DNA of 64,000 nucleotides from Paraphysomonas bandaiensis (lineage: Eukaryota; Chrysophyceae). The first letter of the stretch is position 1, and each line of letters opens with the position of its first letter. Shown here one piece after another: positions 11,377 to 22,762 of the stretch. The notes under the pieces are model-generated. The model saw only the letters and a list, made by a program, of their open reading frames with translations. It did not search any database and was not told where the DNA came from. The stretch lies in assembly GCA_965644295.1 (NCBI GenBank), contig CBFFRP010000234.1, positions 186,001 through 250,000 on the forward strand, in the 5' to 3' direction. Position numbers and translations under genes: made by a program.

Positions 11377-12160
11377 TTATCGAGTCGTAAAGTTTGTTTT
11401 AGTCAACACATTTTTAGTTGAGAGTATCCGTTTGGAACTCTTGTGATACCAATGTGTGAAGACGAAACGTGCAGCAAAAGTAATTAGATGAGAATCCGGT
11501 AACTCCAGGCTTTTTATACCACAAGTCCCCGAAAACTCGTAAGTCAACATAAGCCTCATCACCTGGTCGAAACCTAGTGATCTTTGTAATATATTGCTTT
11601 GTCTCTGTAACAGCATAAATGAGATGATCCGAGAACAGAAAGCGGCATGTGGAATAGAGTCAAAAGCATCCTTATACTGAATGGAATGCTACGAACATCA
11701 CCATCCTGAAATCTCACAGTAAAACCTAGAGAGGTTCTGGTGCCTCTATCCCCTCAGTAGTATAAAATTTTGTCAATAACATGCTGTTCATGGTCTCTGC
11801 AAGCCATGTTATACGCTGTGTCTTGATCACCCGCAAAAAGTTTAACATCACGCACATCTACTTTGACAACTTGTCCGGTCACCAAATGCCTGCAGTCAAT
11901 GTCGTTCTTACATCTTAGGATGGACTTTAGCACCCTTGTCAAACAAAACAAGATCTCCGACTGATTTCTGTTCTGCTTGTCGGCTAAAAATTCAAAACTG
12001 TCACTCCTGTCACTGGCTCAAGGAAAACAAGCTTTGTGTGAAGGTTCACTATCACATTGATAGACTATCCGTCCCGTGGATGTTCCACTGCTTCTGGGAC
12101 GGCCGTAGTAGGACTGTCCACTTACTGATTCTCAATTCGCTCACCAAAAGTCGTCACCTT
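11377..12160 (-). pseudogene. Integrase core start and C-terminal tail, inverted
   Basis: Read on the minus strand from about 12150: start of a DDE core (SINVIVNLHTKLVFLEPVTG), then GDLVLFDKGAKVHPKM, a segment with LVTGQVVKVDVRDVKLFAGD, then RTSLGFTVRFQDGD, and finally KQYITKITRFRPGDEAYVDL followed by VFGDLWYKK. This is the integrase C-terminal GPY-like region and tail of a Ty3/gypsy polyprotein. The middle of the catalytic core is deleted, and stops interrupt the frame. Confidence 0.75.
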
Positions 12161-12170
12161 GGTCTCTAAG

Positions 12171-13252
12171 AGATGAAATTTCTTCAAATAATATTGGTGT
12201 CAGGTTCATCAAGTCCAAGGACTACTCCAATATCTCTAATGCGTTCTGCGCTAATATCAGATATTAAAGATAAATCCTCTTGAATCATTGCCCTAAGCAT
12301 ATAGCCATTGCTGAACGTAGCTGAGGTGGGCTGTGAACCACTTTCTTAGGCTCTCCATTCATAAAAACAATCAATCAATAGCAATGAAATGAGTCTACAA
12401 CTACAATACTATCTACCAGCAACTTCCAAAGTGAAGAAATTGCATCTTATTATCAATAATCAATAGTACAGCTCAATAAACAATAAGTACCTAATGAAAT
12501 ACGTAGAGTACAACTGTATTACTATTACTAGATAATCTGGCAATACATGTCTATCAGCGTGGATAGTAAACCCGGAATTCTCCAGTAAACATCTCCAGCC
12601 TTAAGAATCAATATATAAATAATAATTAATAGTATATATATATCATCAATCATTACCTTCATCATCATGTTTCATTTTTGATAATCCTGTCTTTCTTTGT
12701 CTTTTGAATAGATATATAAATATCAATGATAAGCATGAGTATATTATATCATATAGCTTATATGGAATATAGTAATAATAATAGTAATTACAATCCTAAG
12801 TATATACAATTGAGAGCTCATAGTATAAAATAACCAGATAGCTGGTTATTACTGAATGGAAACTTTGTAACAACAGTGCTGTTACAAATGCATTATTGTG
12901 GAGCAGAAAATATTCTAATAGAATTTAAGTCATTAGTCACATCAGCGTATTGACGTTCACCAACCAATCGTCCAGTGCTATTAACCATAAGAGATGGTAA
13001 ATAAGATACATTATTACTACTCATTGCTATTATTATATACTACAACGAATTCAGGACACCATACAAGACGAAAGGATATACAAAAACCCATTCACATGAA
13101 ACTTTCACAATTATAGTGCCAATAACATGTCATAGGAACGGCAGTAAACACAGTAAGAGCGTATTCCTTGTAAACGAATAGCTCCACGCGCAGACCAAAT
13201 GAGTGAAGCACAAGCCTCTTTAATAAAAAGTGCACACGGTGGAATAATTTTA
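12171..13252. other. AT-rich intergenic region
   Basis: Rich in short AT and TA runs (for example around 12600-12760). No exon, RNA gene or clear retroelement end was recognised. It may hide a decayed 3' LTR, which I could not identify. Confidence 0.5.
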
Positions 13253-15698
13253 CTACTTTGATTGATATGCCGGAAACTGAAAAATCTATTAGATTGCAAT
13301 ATAAGTGACAGTAACGACGACGTACCAATATATTAGGAAACTTTTTAGAGACAATAACAAATTCATCGAAAGTAATAACGCCGTCTCCATCCTGAATAGA
13401 AACAGTAAATCAAAATCGAGCAAATCAGCTGTACCACATACCTTATCTGCTTGTGACATAATAGTATCGGCCTTTCGAGCCACTTCGACATCGTGCGATG
13501 CCATATGGTTAGCCTTCAGAATCTTAAGTAACTCAGCTTTAGTAATGACACCGTTTCCTTCTCCATCGAAGGCCATAAAGGCAAATTTGAGTTTGTCTTC
13601 TTTGCCAGCACCCGTATAATTAGATACTGCAATGAGGAATTCACGTGCATCGATCTGTCCTGTCTTGTCATAGTCGTATAACTGGAACACGCCTTCGCAT
13701 TGAGGAGACGGGTCAACTTGGAGAATCTCACAAAACTCTGTGTAATCAATGAGGCCACTCTTGTCTTTGTCAGCGGCTTGGAATCGCTTGTATGCTTTTT
13801 TGATTGATTCAGGCTTGAGGTTGTTATCCTTCGCAAATTCCTCAAGTGCCATTTTCTTAGCATTACGAGCTTGAACAACATTCTGGCCAGTTGGTACAAC
13901 TGCCTTGGAGCCACCAGATGTCGAAGGACGATCACCGGAACCTAATCCGGGTGGAGGTTTCTTGCCTCCTGTAACCATTTCATAGAACTCCTCCCATGAC
14001 ACCTGCCCGTCACCATCTTTGTCCACCATCCGTATCATCTCGTCGACCTCTTCGTCAGTAACCTGCTCTCCAATGTTAATCAAAATATGCCGAATTTCAG
14101 CCGCCCCTATAAAATTGTTTTTGTCCAGATCGAAGGCTTTAAAAGCCTCCAATATTTCGTCATCTGTGAAGCGGCCATTGGGATCACGTGGAGCCTCTCC
14201 CATTCCAGGAACAGACGCAGCAACTGCTTGTTGCTTGGCTTTATCCAACGCTTCGGTTGCACCATCATCAACTTCTGAAGAGACACCAGGACCCTTAGGG
14301 CGTTCAAAACGCGCTGCAATGGTCACACGTCCAACAGGTTTCCCCGCTTTATCTTGAAGGTCCAAATCACCTTCAAACCGGCCACTCGCTATCCACTCCA
14401 TGATTGAAACTTTACATCTACCCATGAACTTGTCATTTCCAACAGTTTCCTTATCTAGGACCTCCATGTCCATATCTTTTTCATTCGATATATCAAATCC
14501 AAACTCCTCATTCCATACGGGGTTTTTCCCACCTCCGGCGTTGTGCTTTGTACTAAATTCTTGAGTTCCTATTCTAACTTTGCAGTATGGGTCGGCTTTC
14601 CCGAACATTCCCTGACCAGCTTTAAGGTCAACACCCTTAAGGCACTTCACCATAAGCCGTCCAAATTTTGGGGCGGCGGGTGCACTGGGAGGAGCTATCT
14701 TTTGATCAGGCTGTGTCGAAGGGGGGGGTGGAGCACGAGGCGGAGGGCCAGGAGCTCCAGGACCACGTGGAGGCGGAACTCCCGGAGCTGGGCCTGGAAG
14801 AATCCATGCGATTAATACGTATTTTGCTTAGCATTCATAGACATGGATAGCTATCATAAAAAATTACAACATGACACTGATAATTACCTCTAGGTCCACC
14901 ACCGGGGGGGCCCCTTGGAGGTGGTCCTCTTGCGCCTGGTGGAGCACCTGGAGCCCCTCTTGGCATACCGGCTGGGGGGCCACCAGGTGGGGGTCCAGAT
15001 CGGGGCGGACCAGATGGAGGTCCTCGTGGAGGAGGTCCCCTTGGCCCTCCAGGGGGTCCTCCTGGGGGGCCGCGCGGGGGAGCTCCAGGAGGGCCACGAG
15101 GTGGGGGACCACGTGGTGGGCCTCCTGCTCCTCCAGCTCCTGGGGGTCCTGCCACAGATCCAATGAATAACAGTTTCAATATATCAAGTCACGATAAAGG
15201 CAAGGTGCATTAACAATGTCGACAAGTAAATACCTCTTGGTGGAGGTCCTCTTGGCGGTCCACCACCTGGTGCTCCAGGAGGTCCTCTAGGGGGTCCTCT
15301 TGGTGGTCCTCCAGGTGCCCCTGGTGGTCCTCTAGGTGGAGCTCCTCTTGGTGGTCCTCCAGGTGCCCCTGGTGGTCCTCTGGGCGGACCTCCACCACCA
15401 GGAGGCGGGCCACGAGGAGGCGGTCCTCTCGGTGGCCCACCTGCGCCTCCAGGCGGTGGTCCTCTCGGTGGCCCGCCTGCACCTCCTGGCGGTGGTCCCC
15501 TTGGTGGTGGTCCCCTTCCGGCACCTGGTCCTAAAATACACAATTATATTACCACATATCAACACAATACGATTTAGCAGATATCATTGCAATACAATAA
15601 CTTCGAGTGTCAATGGCCTTATATATTCACCAAAACGCAATTAGTTTACCTCCAGGTGGCGGTCCTCTTGGCGGAGGTCCTCTCGGAGGCGAACTCAT
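13253..15698 (-). CDS. Pro/Gly-rich C2-domain protein with six EF-hands
   Basis: Probable calcium-responsive membrane-binding protein, function unknown. Six exons close in frame: 15698-15650, 15530-15234, 15148-14888, 14793-13442, 13391-13326 and 13276-13253, giving 682 aa. Residues 1-240 are [11 protein letters not shown] low complexity; exons 2 and 3 start and end in the same phase, as in exon duplication. A C2 domain follows at about 250-370 ([20 protein letters not shown]). Six EF loops follow: [60 protein letters not shown] and [12 protein letters not shown], the last completed across an intron. All have Asp at position 1 and Glu at 12. The end FPNILFPAYQSK supports the last two introns. 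The start is the ATG at 15698, just before the first PPRG unit. Confidence 0.85.
14840..15698 (-). repeat. PPRG/PPGG-coding low-complexity exons
   Basis: Three exons of the C2/EF-hand gene and the start of the fourth are made of GGTCCTCCA/GGTCCTCTT-like units on the plus strand, coding proline, glycine and arginine. Exons 2 and 3 are similar in unit composition and both start and end in phase 1. This suggests growth by exon duplication and unit slippage. The long frames seen on the other strand are by-products of the repeat. Confidence 0.8.
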
Positions 15699-16057
15699 AC
15701 CAAATTATCAATCAGAGCGCATAAACAATCTCCCTACGAGGTTATATGTGGCTTGCTCTGAAATATTGATCAACGCACTTTACGTTTCAATCCAAATCTG
15801 CGATATAAAAACATCCCAAAAAGTCCGTTACACTGTCACCAGCAGCAGTAGGTAGCCTGCAGTCCTGCATACAGTATCTTCAAACGGTATTCAGTGTAGA
15901 AAATAAAAACTGAAAGAATAAAACTATTCAAGATATCTTTTATTGTTGGATAGGAAGTGAGCGTGGCAGTGGTGGAGTGATGAGTTGATATAATAAACAC
16001 CGTCTCCATCTCATTATTTATTCGCATCTCTGGAGCACTTAAGAACAGAACATTCAA

Positions 16058-16702
16058 ATGGCACCCGCAACGGTGAGAAATTGTGGTTTCTTGGGGTCTT
16101 CTCTGGCAGAGTTAACCTTCTCTGTCAATGCACTTGAACAGAGTAGCTTCTCTGTCAGTTGAGTACAGGCATTGCCTCTATACCAACGGTGCAAGACCAA
16201 AAGCGTCCACAGCTTTAATCTCGCTCGTTTAATGGAGAATATGCCTGAGATCCCATGTATGTATTAGCAAATTATCTAATGCGCTATTTGGTATGCAGAA
16301 AGGTAACAAGAAGGCCGCTAAGAAGCAGGTCGCTAAGTTCACCATTGACTGGTAAGTGACGTAATTGAATGATACTGTGCAGCATCTAATAGATATCGTA
16401 GCATGCAGCCAATGGAGGATAAGGTTCTTGACGCTGCTGCTTTCGAGAAGTTTCTCCACGACCGCATCAAGGTTAACGGCAAGGCTGGCAACCTCGGTAC
16501 CAAGGTGACCATCACCCGTGACAAGACCAAGCTCAACGTCGCCGCCGAGCTCCCTTTCTCTAAGAGATACCTCAAGTACCTTACCAAGAAGTACCTCCGC
16601 AAGCAGCAGCTTCGTGATTTCCTTCGCGTTGTGGCTGTTAACTCCAACACCTATGAGCTGAAGTACTTCAACATCACTGGTGATGCTGAGAACGAGGAGT
16701 AA
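16058..16702 (+). CDS. 60S ribosomal protein eL22
   Basis: Structural protein of the large cytosolic ribosomal subunit. Three exons: 16058-16072, 16299-16351 and 16402-16702, totalling 122 aa, the normal size. The protein begins MAPAT, then [18 protein letters not shown], then [28 protein letters not shown] and [12 protein letters not shown], and ends in an acidic GDAENEE tail, all typical of eL22. The first intron directly follows five codons, a frequent arrangement in ribosomal protein genes. Codon use is biased to C/G-ending codons compared with neighbours, as expected for high expression. The exon 3 acceptor GTAG at 16401 is chosen because it preserves C-x-x-P-x-E-D. Confidence 0.96.
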
Positions 16703-18436
16703 GCGTTGTCTGACTTTTTGTTGCGATGCCGTGATCTGTACCTCTGTTAGCTACCAAGCGAATGTAATAATCTGTTATTGCACTATTTTCTTTCTGCTGT
16801 CTCAAGTGATATTGACACCTAAATTCACTCTACTATTGTCAGACAATGTAGACGTAGTAGGGAACATAACCACTACAATTGTTATTTATACATCGTAAGA
16901 ATGCCTGAAATTCGCTCGCTGATAAAACAGGATGGTGTGACGTAGTTGATGCACTCAGCACTCAGTAAGTAGTGAATGTCCTATTATTAGCAACAGGCGT
17001 TTGAGAGTTAGGACAAATTAACACTTATTAAAATCCCTATAAAATCATAACTACGCCCTCATTTTGCCTAGCATCATCAATAGATCATTAGTATCAGGGT
17101 TTCTTTAATACTGGTCCTCTCGTCAATACCTACTGCAACACATTTAAAGGGTCAATTGATATCATAATAGCTTGTAAGGGTCGTAAATAGTATTTTAAGC
17201 TATTTTAATAGTATTATTTAAGTAGCTACTTACTCATATTTGCTTCATTTTTAGTAATATCGTTACAGAGCACATCATTCTCGGCCTAGCTCCGATGCCT
17301 AGTAGTGCTCGATCCACTTTTCAATATCATCACCATAATCATTTAATAGTAATTGAAAAGTGCATTTCTTGGGGCTGGAATTACCGGTTAACTTTTTAAA
17401 CAGAATTATATTAAGTTCAGCTAAGCTGAGTAGCCTGCACATGTATTATGAATTCGAAACTTCGAAACTAGTCAATACCTCAGCTTTTTCAGTTTCTAGG
17501 CTAACTTTCAGCACAGCCGATATTCTTTCTAACCACTCTCCATGAAGTTGTCATTATTTTTTATAATACTAATCACATTACATTCCTGTACTCTCTCAGT
17601 GTTCGAGTCGTTGTTAGTAACATTATTGTTCGAAATATAGCACTACTTCTTGCTTTCATGTGGAAGAAAAGAAATCTAAAAGACCTACTCAAAATTGTGG
17701 TGTGAAACACTACTGTTGTAGAAGGCTATGCGGGATGACTGTAAATTATTCTTCACACATATGCTTTAATTGTAGTACCATTATATTGTGTTCTTAAAAT
17801 ATAATCACTAGTAGCATTGACCTTCATAAATCTTAGGCAGTTCACGATGATACATACAACATACCACAACTGTTATGACCTCAGCTAATATACAACCATA
17901 CATCTCTTGTTATCGCTCTACATGCATTATCGTGGTCAATATATCTCTTAGCGAGTAGTGCAGCGGATAATAATTAGGCATTTACTGCACCAGTCGCCCA
18001 CTGATATAGGGTACATATCATGCCATACCGTTCTCTACAATTAATCAATAATTAACTCAGATGTGTATCATGTTCATTATGACACATCATTCTGTCCAGT
18101 GCTTGAGTGCAGTGCAGTGCAGGGTACATATCTGGCTGCTTCCAGATGGATGTCGAGTCGATACACCAGTGTAGACCGAAACCAGTAGGCGAATCATACA
18201 TGTCTTTATTATAATGCGATAATATGATTGGATGCTTGAATTTCGACATATGTTTTTTGGGATCACATGCATGTTTATCGATCTATTGTCCACACTAAGA
18301 AGAAATGATGGTCATCAACAGCGGGACGAAAGAAGCTAAGATCGAATGTTCTGGGATATTTTAAAGTAGTTCCATTACTTGTATTTTGGTAAATATCTTG
18401 TGGCGAAAGCGTGAACTTTTGTTCGACATTTCTACG
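16703..18436. other. Intergenic region between eL22 and SWEET genes
   Basis: About 1.7 kb without a supportable gene. A stretch near 17690-17750 weakly resembles one near 36235-36300 (GTGTG, ACAC-ACTATTGTT, AGGCT, ACTGTAAA in the same order), so it may be a very old dispersed repeat. Confidence 0.4.
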
Positions 18437-19320
18437 ATGCAGAATGCGTGGATATATCAGTATGTGTGTCCTCTTTTAGGAACGGTAAGTTTACGCCATA
18501 CGTTCAAACTCAAATAATTCATTTAGGTAATATGTAATGTAATGTGGCTATCCCCATTGAAGGCCATGCTCATTGTTCGCAAGACCCATAATCTTAACAA
18601 TATCAATCCTTTTCCATTTGGCGTTACAGGTACGACTTACAATGGGCTTTGCAATTTATAACAGTACTAACAGTTGTCAACTGCATTGCTTGGACAATAT
18701 ATGGTGTACTAAGGCAAGATTACTTTATTTTCTTTTCTAATTTTCCGGGACTGATATTAGGGCTGTACTACTCTATCACTGCACTCTCGGCACTAGCAAA
18801 GCCATACGCAACAGAAAAAGAACAAAATGCTCAATTGATGTTAGAACTTACCTTACTAGGAGGTGTAGCTGTGTGGTGCATGATTGGCCTCATAATTGGT
18901 GTTGTTATTCCGTCAACTGAGTACCGAAATGGTGTATTTGCAGTGGGAGTCATCGGGTGTATGTGTGGTATGGCCTACTATTCCTCCCCTCTTAGTACCA
19001 TGTTGGAGATTATACGCCTGAAGGACTCTTCGTCTTTATACTTACCCACTCTGATGACAAACATGGTGAATGCTTTGTTATGGTTGGTGTACGGACTCAT
19101 AGCTCTGAATGATCCTCTAGTATGGGGACCTAATGTGGTGGGAATTCTACTGACCTTATCGCAACTCTCTCTCTATGTAATGTTTTATCCTGTAAAAGTG
19201 AAGACTGTTGACGGTGGTATTGTTTTATCGACTATGCAAACTGAAGTTGTTGATGGCAGTGTTCATTCAGTGGTGTCTAATCCTATGGCCACGTATGCGC
19301 CCGTGGATTCTGTTGTATAG
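18437..19320 (+). CDS. SWEET/MtN3-saliva family sugar transporter
   Basis: Bidirectional sugar uniporter of the plasma or vacuolar membrane with seven membrane segments in a 3-1-3 layout. Three exons: 18437-18484, 18527-18629 and 18674-19320, giving 265 aa, the usual length. MtN3 repeat 1 reads YVCPLLGTVICNVMWLSPLK, then NPFPFGV and VVNCIAWTIYGVL. Repeat 2 reads MAYYSSPLSTMLEIIRLKDS and LMTNMVNALLWLVYGL. The PFPFGVT-VVNC junction requires removing a 44-nt intron (18630-18673) that ends CAGTACTAACAG; without it the frame is broken. The start is the ATG at 18437. Substrate cannot be predicted. Confidence 0.93.
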
Positions 19321-20524
19321 ATGCAACTATGTACACACTGACCTTTCTTTGCATTGAGCTGTAAATAACATATATAATAGTATAACTTAATTGCATATGG
19401 GGTTGTGTATTGTATATGTCAAAGAGGCTTACTCTTTGGGCTCTGGTACCGTGCTATTTACCTCTAGTGACTTCAACTGTTAATATTTTATTGAAGTACT
19501 CACGTTTAAAATATGCTCCCTATACGTCTTTAAAATGATTAATTAAAATTACTATTATCGCTAACTAATTACTAATTACAATGCCAATAATTAAACACAT
19601 GGTTAATTATTGTTTTTGGATACCACTCACCTTAATTGGTACGCAAGCCTGATGTAGAGTTCTGGTGAACGCTGATGATTCACCGTTTTATACGTTGCAC
19701 ACATAGAGAACATAAACTACAAGTGAAACATGGGATCTAGTATTGGGTATTGGACCTAGTCAATTTGGTGTAGTTTCTTAGTTACACCAAAAAGCCGAAA
19801 AGAGTGTAAAATATTAATAGAATATGGATCTTATTCTAGTATATTCAGTATGTTACTTGAAGACAATGTACGACAATACAGTGAAATATAGTGATGTACA
19901 AATGCTATGATGATATTGAGAAACTGAAATAGTTTGATCTTTCAAGATAAGATCAGTAACGAGAGGTTCGCATATGTAGGATATTATGCGTAGATTAAAA
20001 TGAGTTAGTGTTGGTTGTCACAACTTCGTGTAAACGATATTAATAAATCATCTAGTTTTACGACAAATTCTCTCTGTGATCTAGCTTGAAATAAGCAATT
20101 TCCAATATATCTAGTCATTAAAAAATTCATATTTTCAGTTTACAATGATTAAGTTGACTAGGCGTTTATGCCATCAATTAATGTATGTAAAAACATATAG
20201 CGTTATTTATTACTTTGACTAGGTTTTCACACCAAAATTAGTGTGATTACGCATTCAACCAATTTGACCAAGTGAAAAATTCCTGAAATATTCGAAATGT
20301 GTGTGCAATGAATAGTACAACATGGGGAAACAGACGGCTAGAATGATTGCCACTAATGTAACACAATTGTTATATTAGTTTAACTGGGTGCAAAACAATA
20401 CTACATGGTAATAAGTATTTAATTTCAAGATATAAATTCTTTAGTGTCGATGCAGTGCCTTCTCCCCCCCTGTAGATTTAGTCACGTCAACTAAGTAACG
20501 TAAGGCTTCACCATCGAATTATCT
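19321..20524. other. Intergenic region with a dispersed-repeat fragment
   Basis: No gene seen. It contains 19535-19655, a copy of the repeat shared with 61185-61300. The remainder is AT-rich with no RNA gene recognised. Confidence 0.45.
19535..19655 (+). repeat. Dispersed repeat, copy 1 (partner at 61185-61300)
   Basis: It shares with 61185-61300 the ordered blocks AATGCCAATAA, TTATTGTT, GGATACC/GGGTACC, CTCAC/CTCATAT and TACGCAAGCCTGAT, in the same orientation. No coding content. Type of element unknown. Confidence 0.55.
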
Positions 20525-21741
20525 TTACGAGATGCTTACTGTTATAATCTCTCCCGGTTTACAATCTACTGGAACGTCGACCATCATCTGTGATTGTTAA
20601 CATAGTATATTAGGTTTTCATGCCATTATACATAAACGCAATACCGAATTCCCATCTGGACCAGGAACCCTCACAGTTGATCCTGGCTTGGCATGAGGTG
20701 GAACTTGTACTCGAATAGTTTTACTGGCTACTGGAGTTCGGATATGCTTTCCATTTGACTTGGCAGGAGGCGGAGAATTAGAACGAGTACATACAGCAGT
20801 TGGAGCTTTGCTATCCAGGATAGGTTGGTTAGTCAAAGGGACCACACCAACAAGCGTGTTTACGACAATACCCTATTTGTAAGAAATATATCACATATGT
20901 AAGACAAAGAGATCTTAATAGTGGACACAAGTCATTCAACCTGAAAGTAGGCGGGATCATTAGAAAAAATGAGGCGCGGATTGCGACAATATCGGTTCCA
21001 GCCAGCCGTTTCAGCTTCCGTCCAATTGTGATCTCTGCGATAATCTGCACTAGCCGATGTCTGTGTTGCCTACATACCCCTTTAATCTAATGGTGAGAAT
21101 ATGGTTATACACTCACCGGAACGAGCTTGCGAACTGTGGCGCCATTAGGGGAGCGACCTTCTGTCACAACTCCAATAACGGCAACCTGCGAGTTGGCCTC
21201 CAGCGCCGTTTCCCTAACTCTATACCGCTGACTCCCATCGCTAGGTAGTTTCGCTCTGTCTAATAAACTGCGGATGGATGGTGTTAATTCCTTGATCTCA
21301 TGAGAGGTATTGGCCGATAAACCGTATTCCTCCTTTCCTTTCATGAGTATATCAATATCTGTGTTAGATCCAGAAATATAAACGCTATATATTTCATTTG
21401 TTAAATGGAGAGAACTATATATATACTACTCACTTGCTCCCTGTAGCATCCGGGTCCATCAGAAAAAAATCGGCGCTACGAACTTCTTGGTAACGGTGTG
21501 CCCACGCACCAGACTCTTTAGAATACTCCTCCACATCTATTCGATAAAGTGCACAATCACTTTGACTATAAGGGCATGATAATACTCCTGAAATCCCAGC
21601 GATTCGTCCAACTAGAGTGTATATGGCATCACTGGGAGCTGCTTGGGCAACCCGAATGCTTTTAAATTTAGGAAACACGCTCTTATATTCCTGCGACGTT
21701 GGTGCCCCGCTATCCTGATTCGTACTCGATCCACAACCCAT
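20525..21741 (-). CDS. GIDE-like domain protein with N-myristoylation signal and VP-PG module
   Basis: Five exons: 21741-21434, 21384-21117, 21069-20941, 20872-20645 and 20587-20525, giving 331 aa. The N-terminus MGCGSSTN has Gly2, Cys3 and Ser6, the usual dual acylation signal, so membrane anchoring is likely. Residues about 25-230 resemble the GIDE domain of MUL1/MAPL-type E3 ligases (VGRIAG near the start, CALYRIDVEEY, YRVRETALEANSQVAVIG, later RLIFSNDPAYFQ). No RING finger is present. The C-terminus instead carries two units of the type V-x-VP-x6-PG (VQVPPHAKPG, VDVPVDCKPG) with PGPDGNS between. Role unknown; a ligase function cannot be claimed. The acceptor at 21385 restores SNVYISGS in frame. 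The third-exon acceptor could also be 9 nt further on. Confidence 0.75.
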
Positions 21742-22064
21742 TACGCGTAAATACTACTGTATAGATTTATGCTATGGGCATTGGACTAGAAGTGATCTTG
21801 CTGTTATTTATTAACCATCTCATCTAACCATCTGCTGTGTATAATTACCGTATATACATACAGCAAGTGGTGTAGATATGGACAACAGAGCGACCTAATA
21901 ACGTATTTTATGTATACCATGTATATAGAGAATACACTAGATAGGAGTTCCGTATCGTAATCGAATGTACAGTATAGTCATACAGTCATGTGTGTGCATA
22001 GATCTCTGCAATCAACATTGTAGCCCTAGTCAACAACGTATAACTCTTGCATTTCACTAAGACA

Positions 22065-22669
22065 ATGGTTCTAATTGATATCCCGGCTAGCTATGGCTAT
22101 GTGGTTGGAGTTGCAGTTGGGTTATGGATCCAGCAGATTCTGTTTACTATCCCTGTAGGCTTGCAACGTAGTAAGACTGGAATTAAACCACCTACACTCT
22201 ACCCCAATGACAAGCTCATCACCACGCTAAAGGTCCTTTATTGATAGTTATACCTTCTAGATTATAATATTTTCATCAGCTGTCGCCGGAAGCTGTGGAT
22301 ACGTATAACCGAACACAGGTTTGACATAACTCCGCTTAAACACCCTTGTATAAATTTACGATACACAGAGAGTCCACCAAAATAATATGGAGTTCTTGGT
22401 TATTTATTTTCCCATGCTACTTCTTGCTGGAATAAAAAATGCAGAACATGCTGCAATTGCAGGCGCGGTTGTTATTGCCGGTAGATTTGTAACTGCACTC
22501 GGATATTACTCTTCGGCTGAGAAACGAATCCTGGGGGGATGGTATGCACCGAATTTCTGCATACCAATCGATGATTGATTATTTTTTTAGGTTTCACATT
22601 CCTGAATTGTATACAGTGTACCTCGCTGGAAAACTTGCGTTTGACCTTATCTCTGCCGCGAACGCCTGA
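22065..22669 (+). CDS. MAPEG family, microsomal glutathione S-transferase 3 type
   Basis: Integral membrane enzyme of the MAPEG superfamily; MGST3 conjugates glutathione to lipid electrophiles and reduces lipid peroxides in ER or outer membranes. Four exons: 22065-22232, 22280-22318, 22369-22541 and 22591-22669, giving 152 aa, the family norm. Diagnostic stretch across exons 2-3: YNRTQRVHQNNMEFLVIYFP (family F-N-C-x-Q-R-x-H-Q-N-x-x-E). Later come NAEHAAIAGAVVIAGRFVTA and LGYYSSAEK. Four hydrophobic segments fit. The start is the ATG at 22065. MGST3 rather than MGST1/2 is inferred from overall resemblance. Confidence 0.88.
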
Positions 22670-22762
22670 GAACCCGTTGACCTGTGTTCTGCATTTAATT
22701 CTGGTGTAACAATTTGACAAATTTCAAGAGAGCGTTATTGTAATTATAATATTATTACTGGC

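Larger units (their letters stand above)
5330..12170. mobile_element. Cluster of decayed Ty3/gypsy LTR-retrotransposon fragments
   Basis: About 6.8 kb holding broken retroelement modules: an LTR-like sequence (5330-5580), gag with a CCHC knuckle, a protease-like piece, reverse transcriptase/RNase H, a faint integrase zinc-binding piece near 8580, then a second RT-RNase H-integrase set (9595-11309). A minus-strand integrase core and tail follow (12150-11400). All modules carry stops and frameshifts. At least two element copies are needed to explain two RNase H regions. A C-rich low-complexity stretch (8760-9180) interrupts the two copies. No intact 3' LTR was recognised. Confidence 0.85.

Noticed and set aside
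14864-15644. Overlapping open frames on the plus strand and in other frames opposite the PPRG exons
   Set aside because: They mirror the G/C-rich repeat coding on the minus strand; the minus-strand frame is the one that splices into the C2/EF-hand gene.
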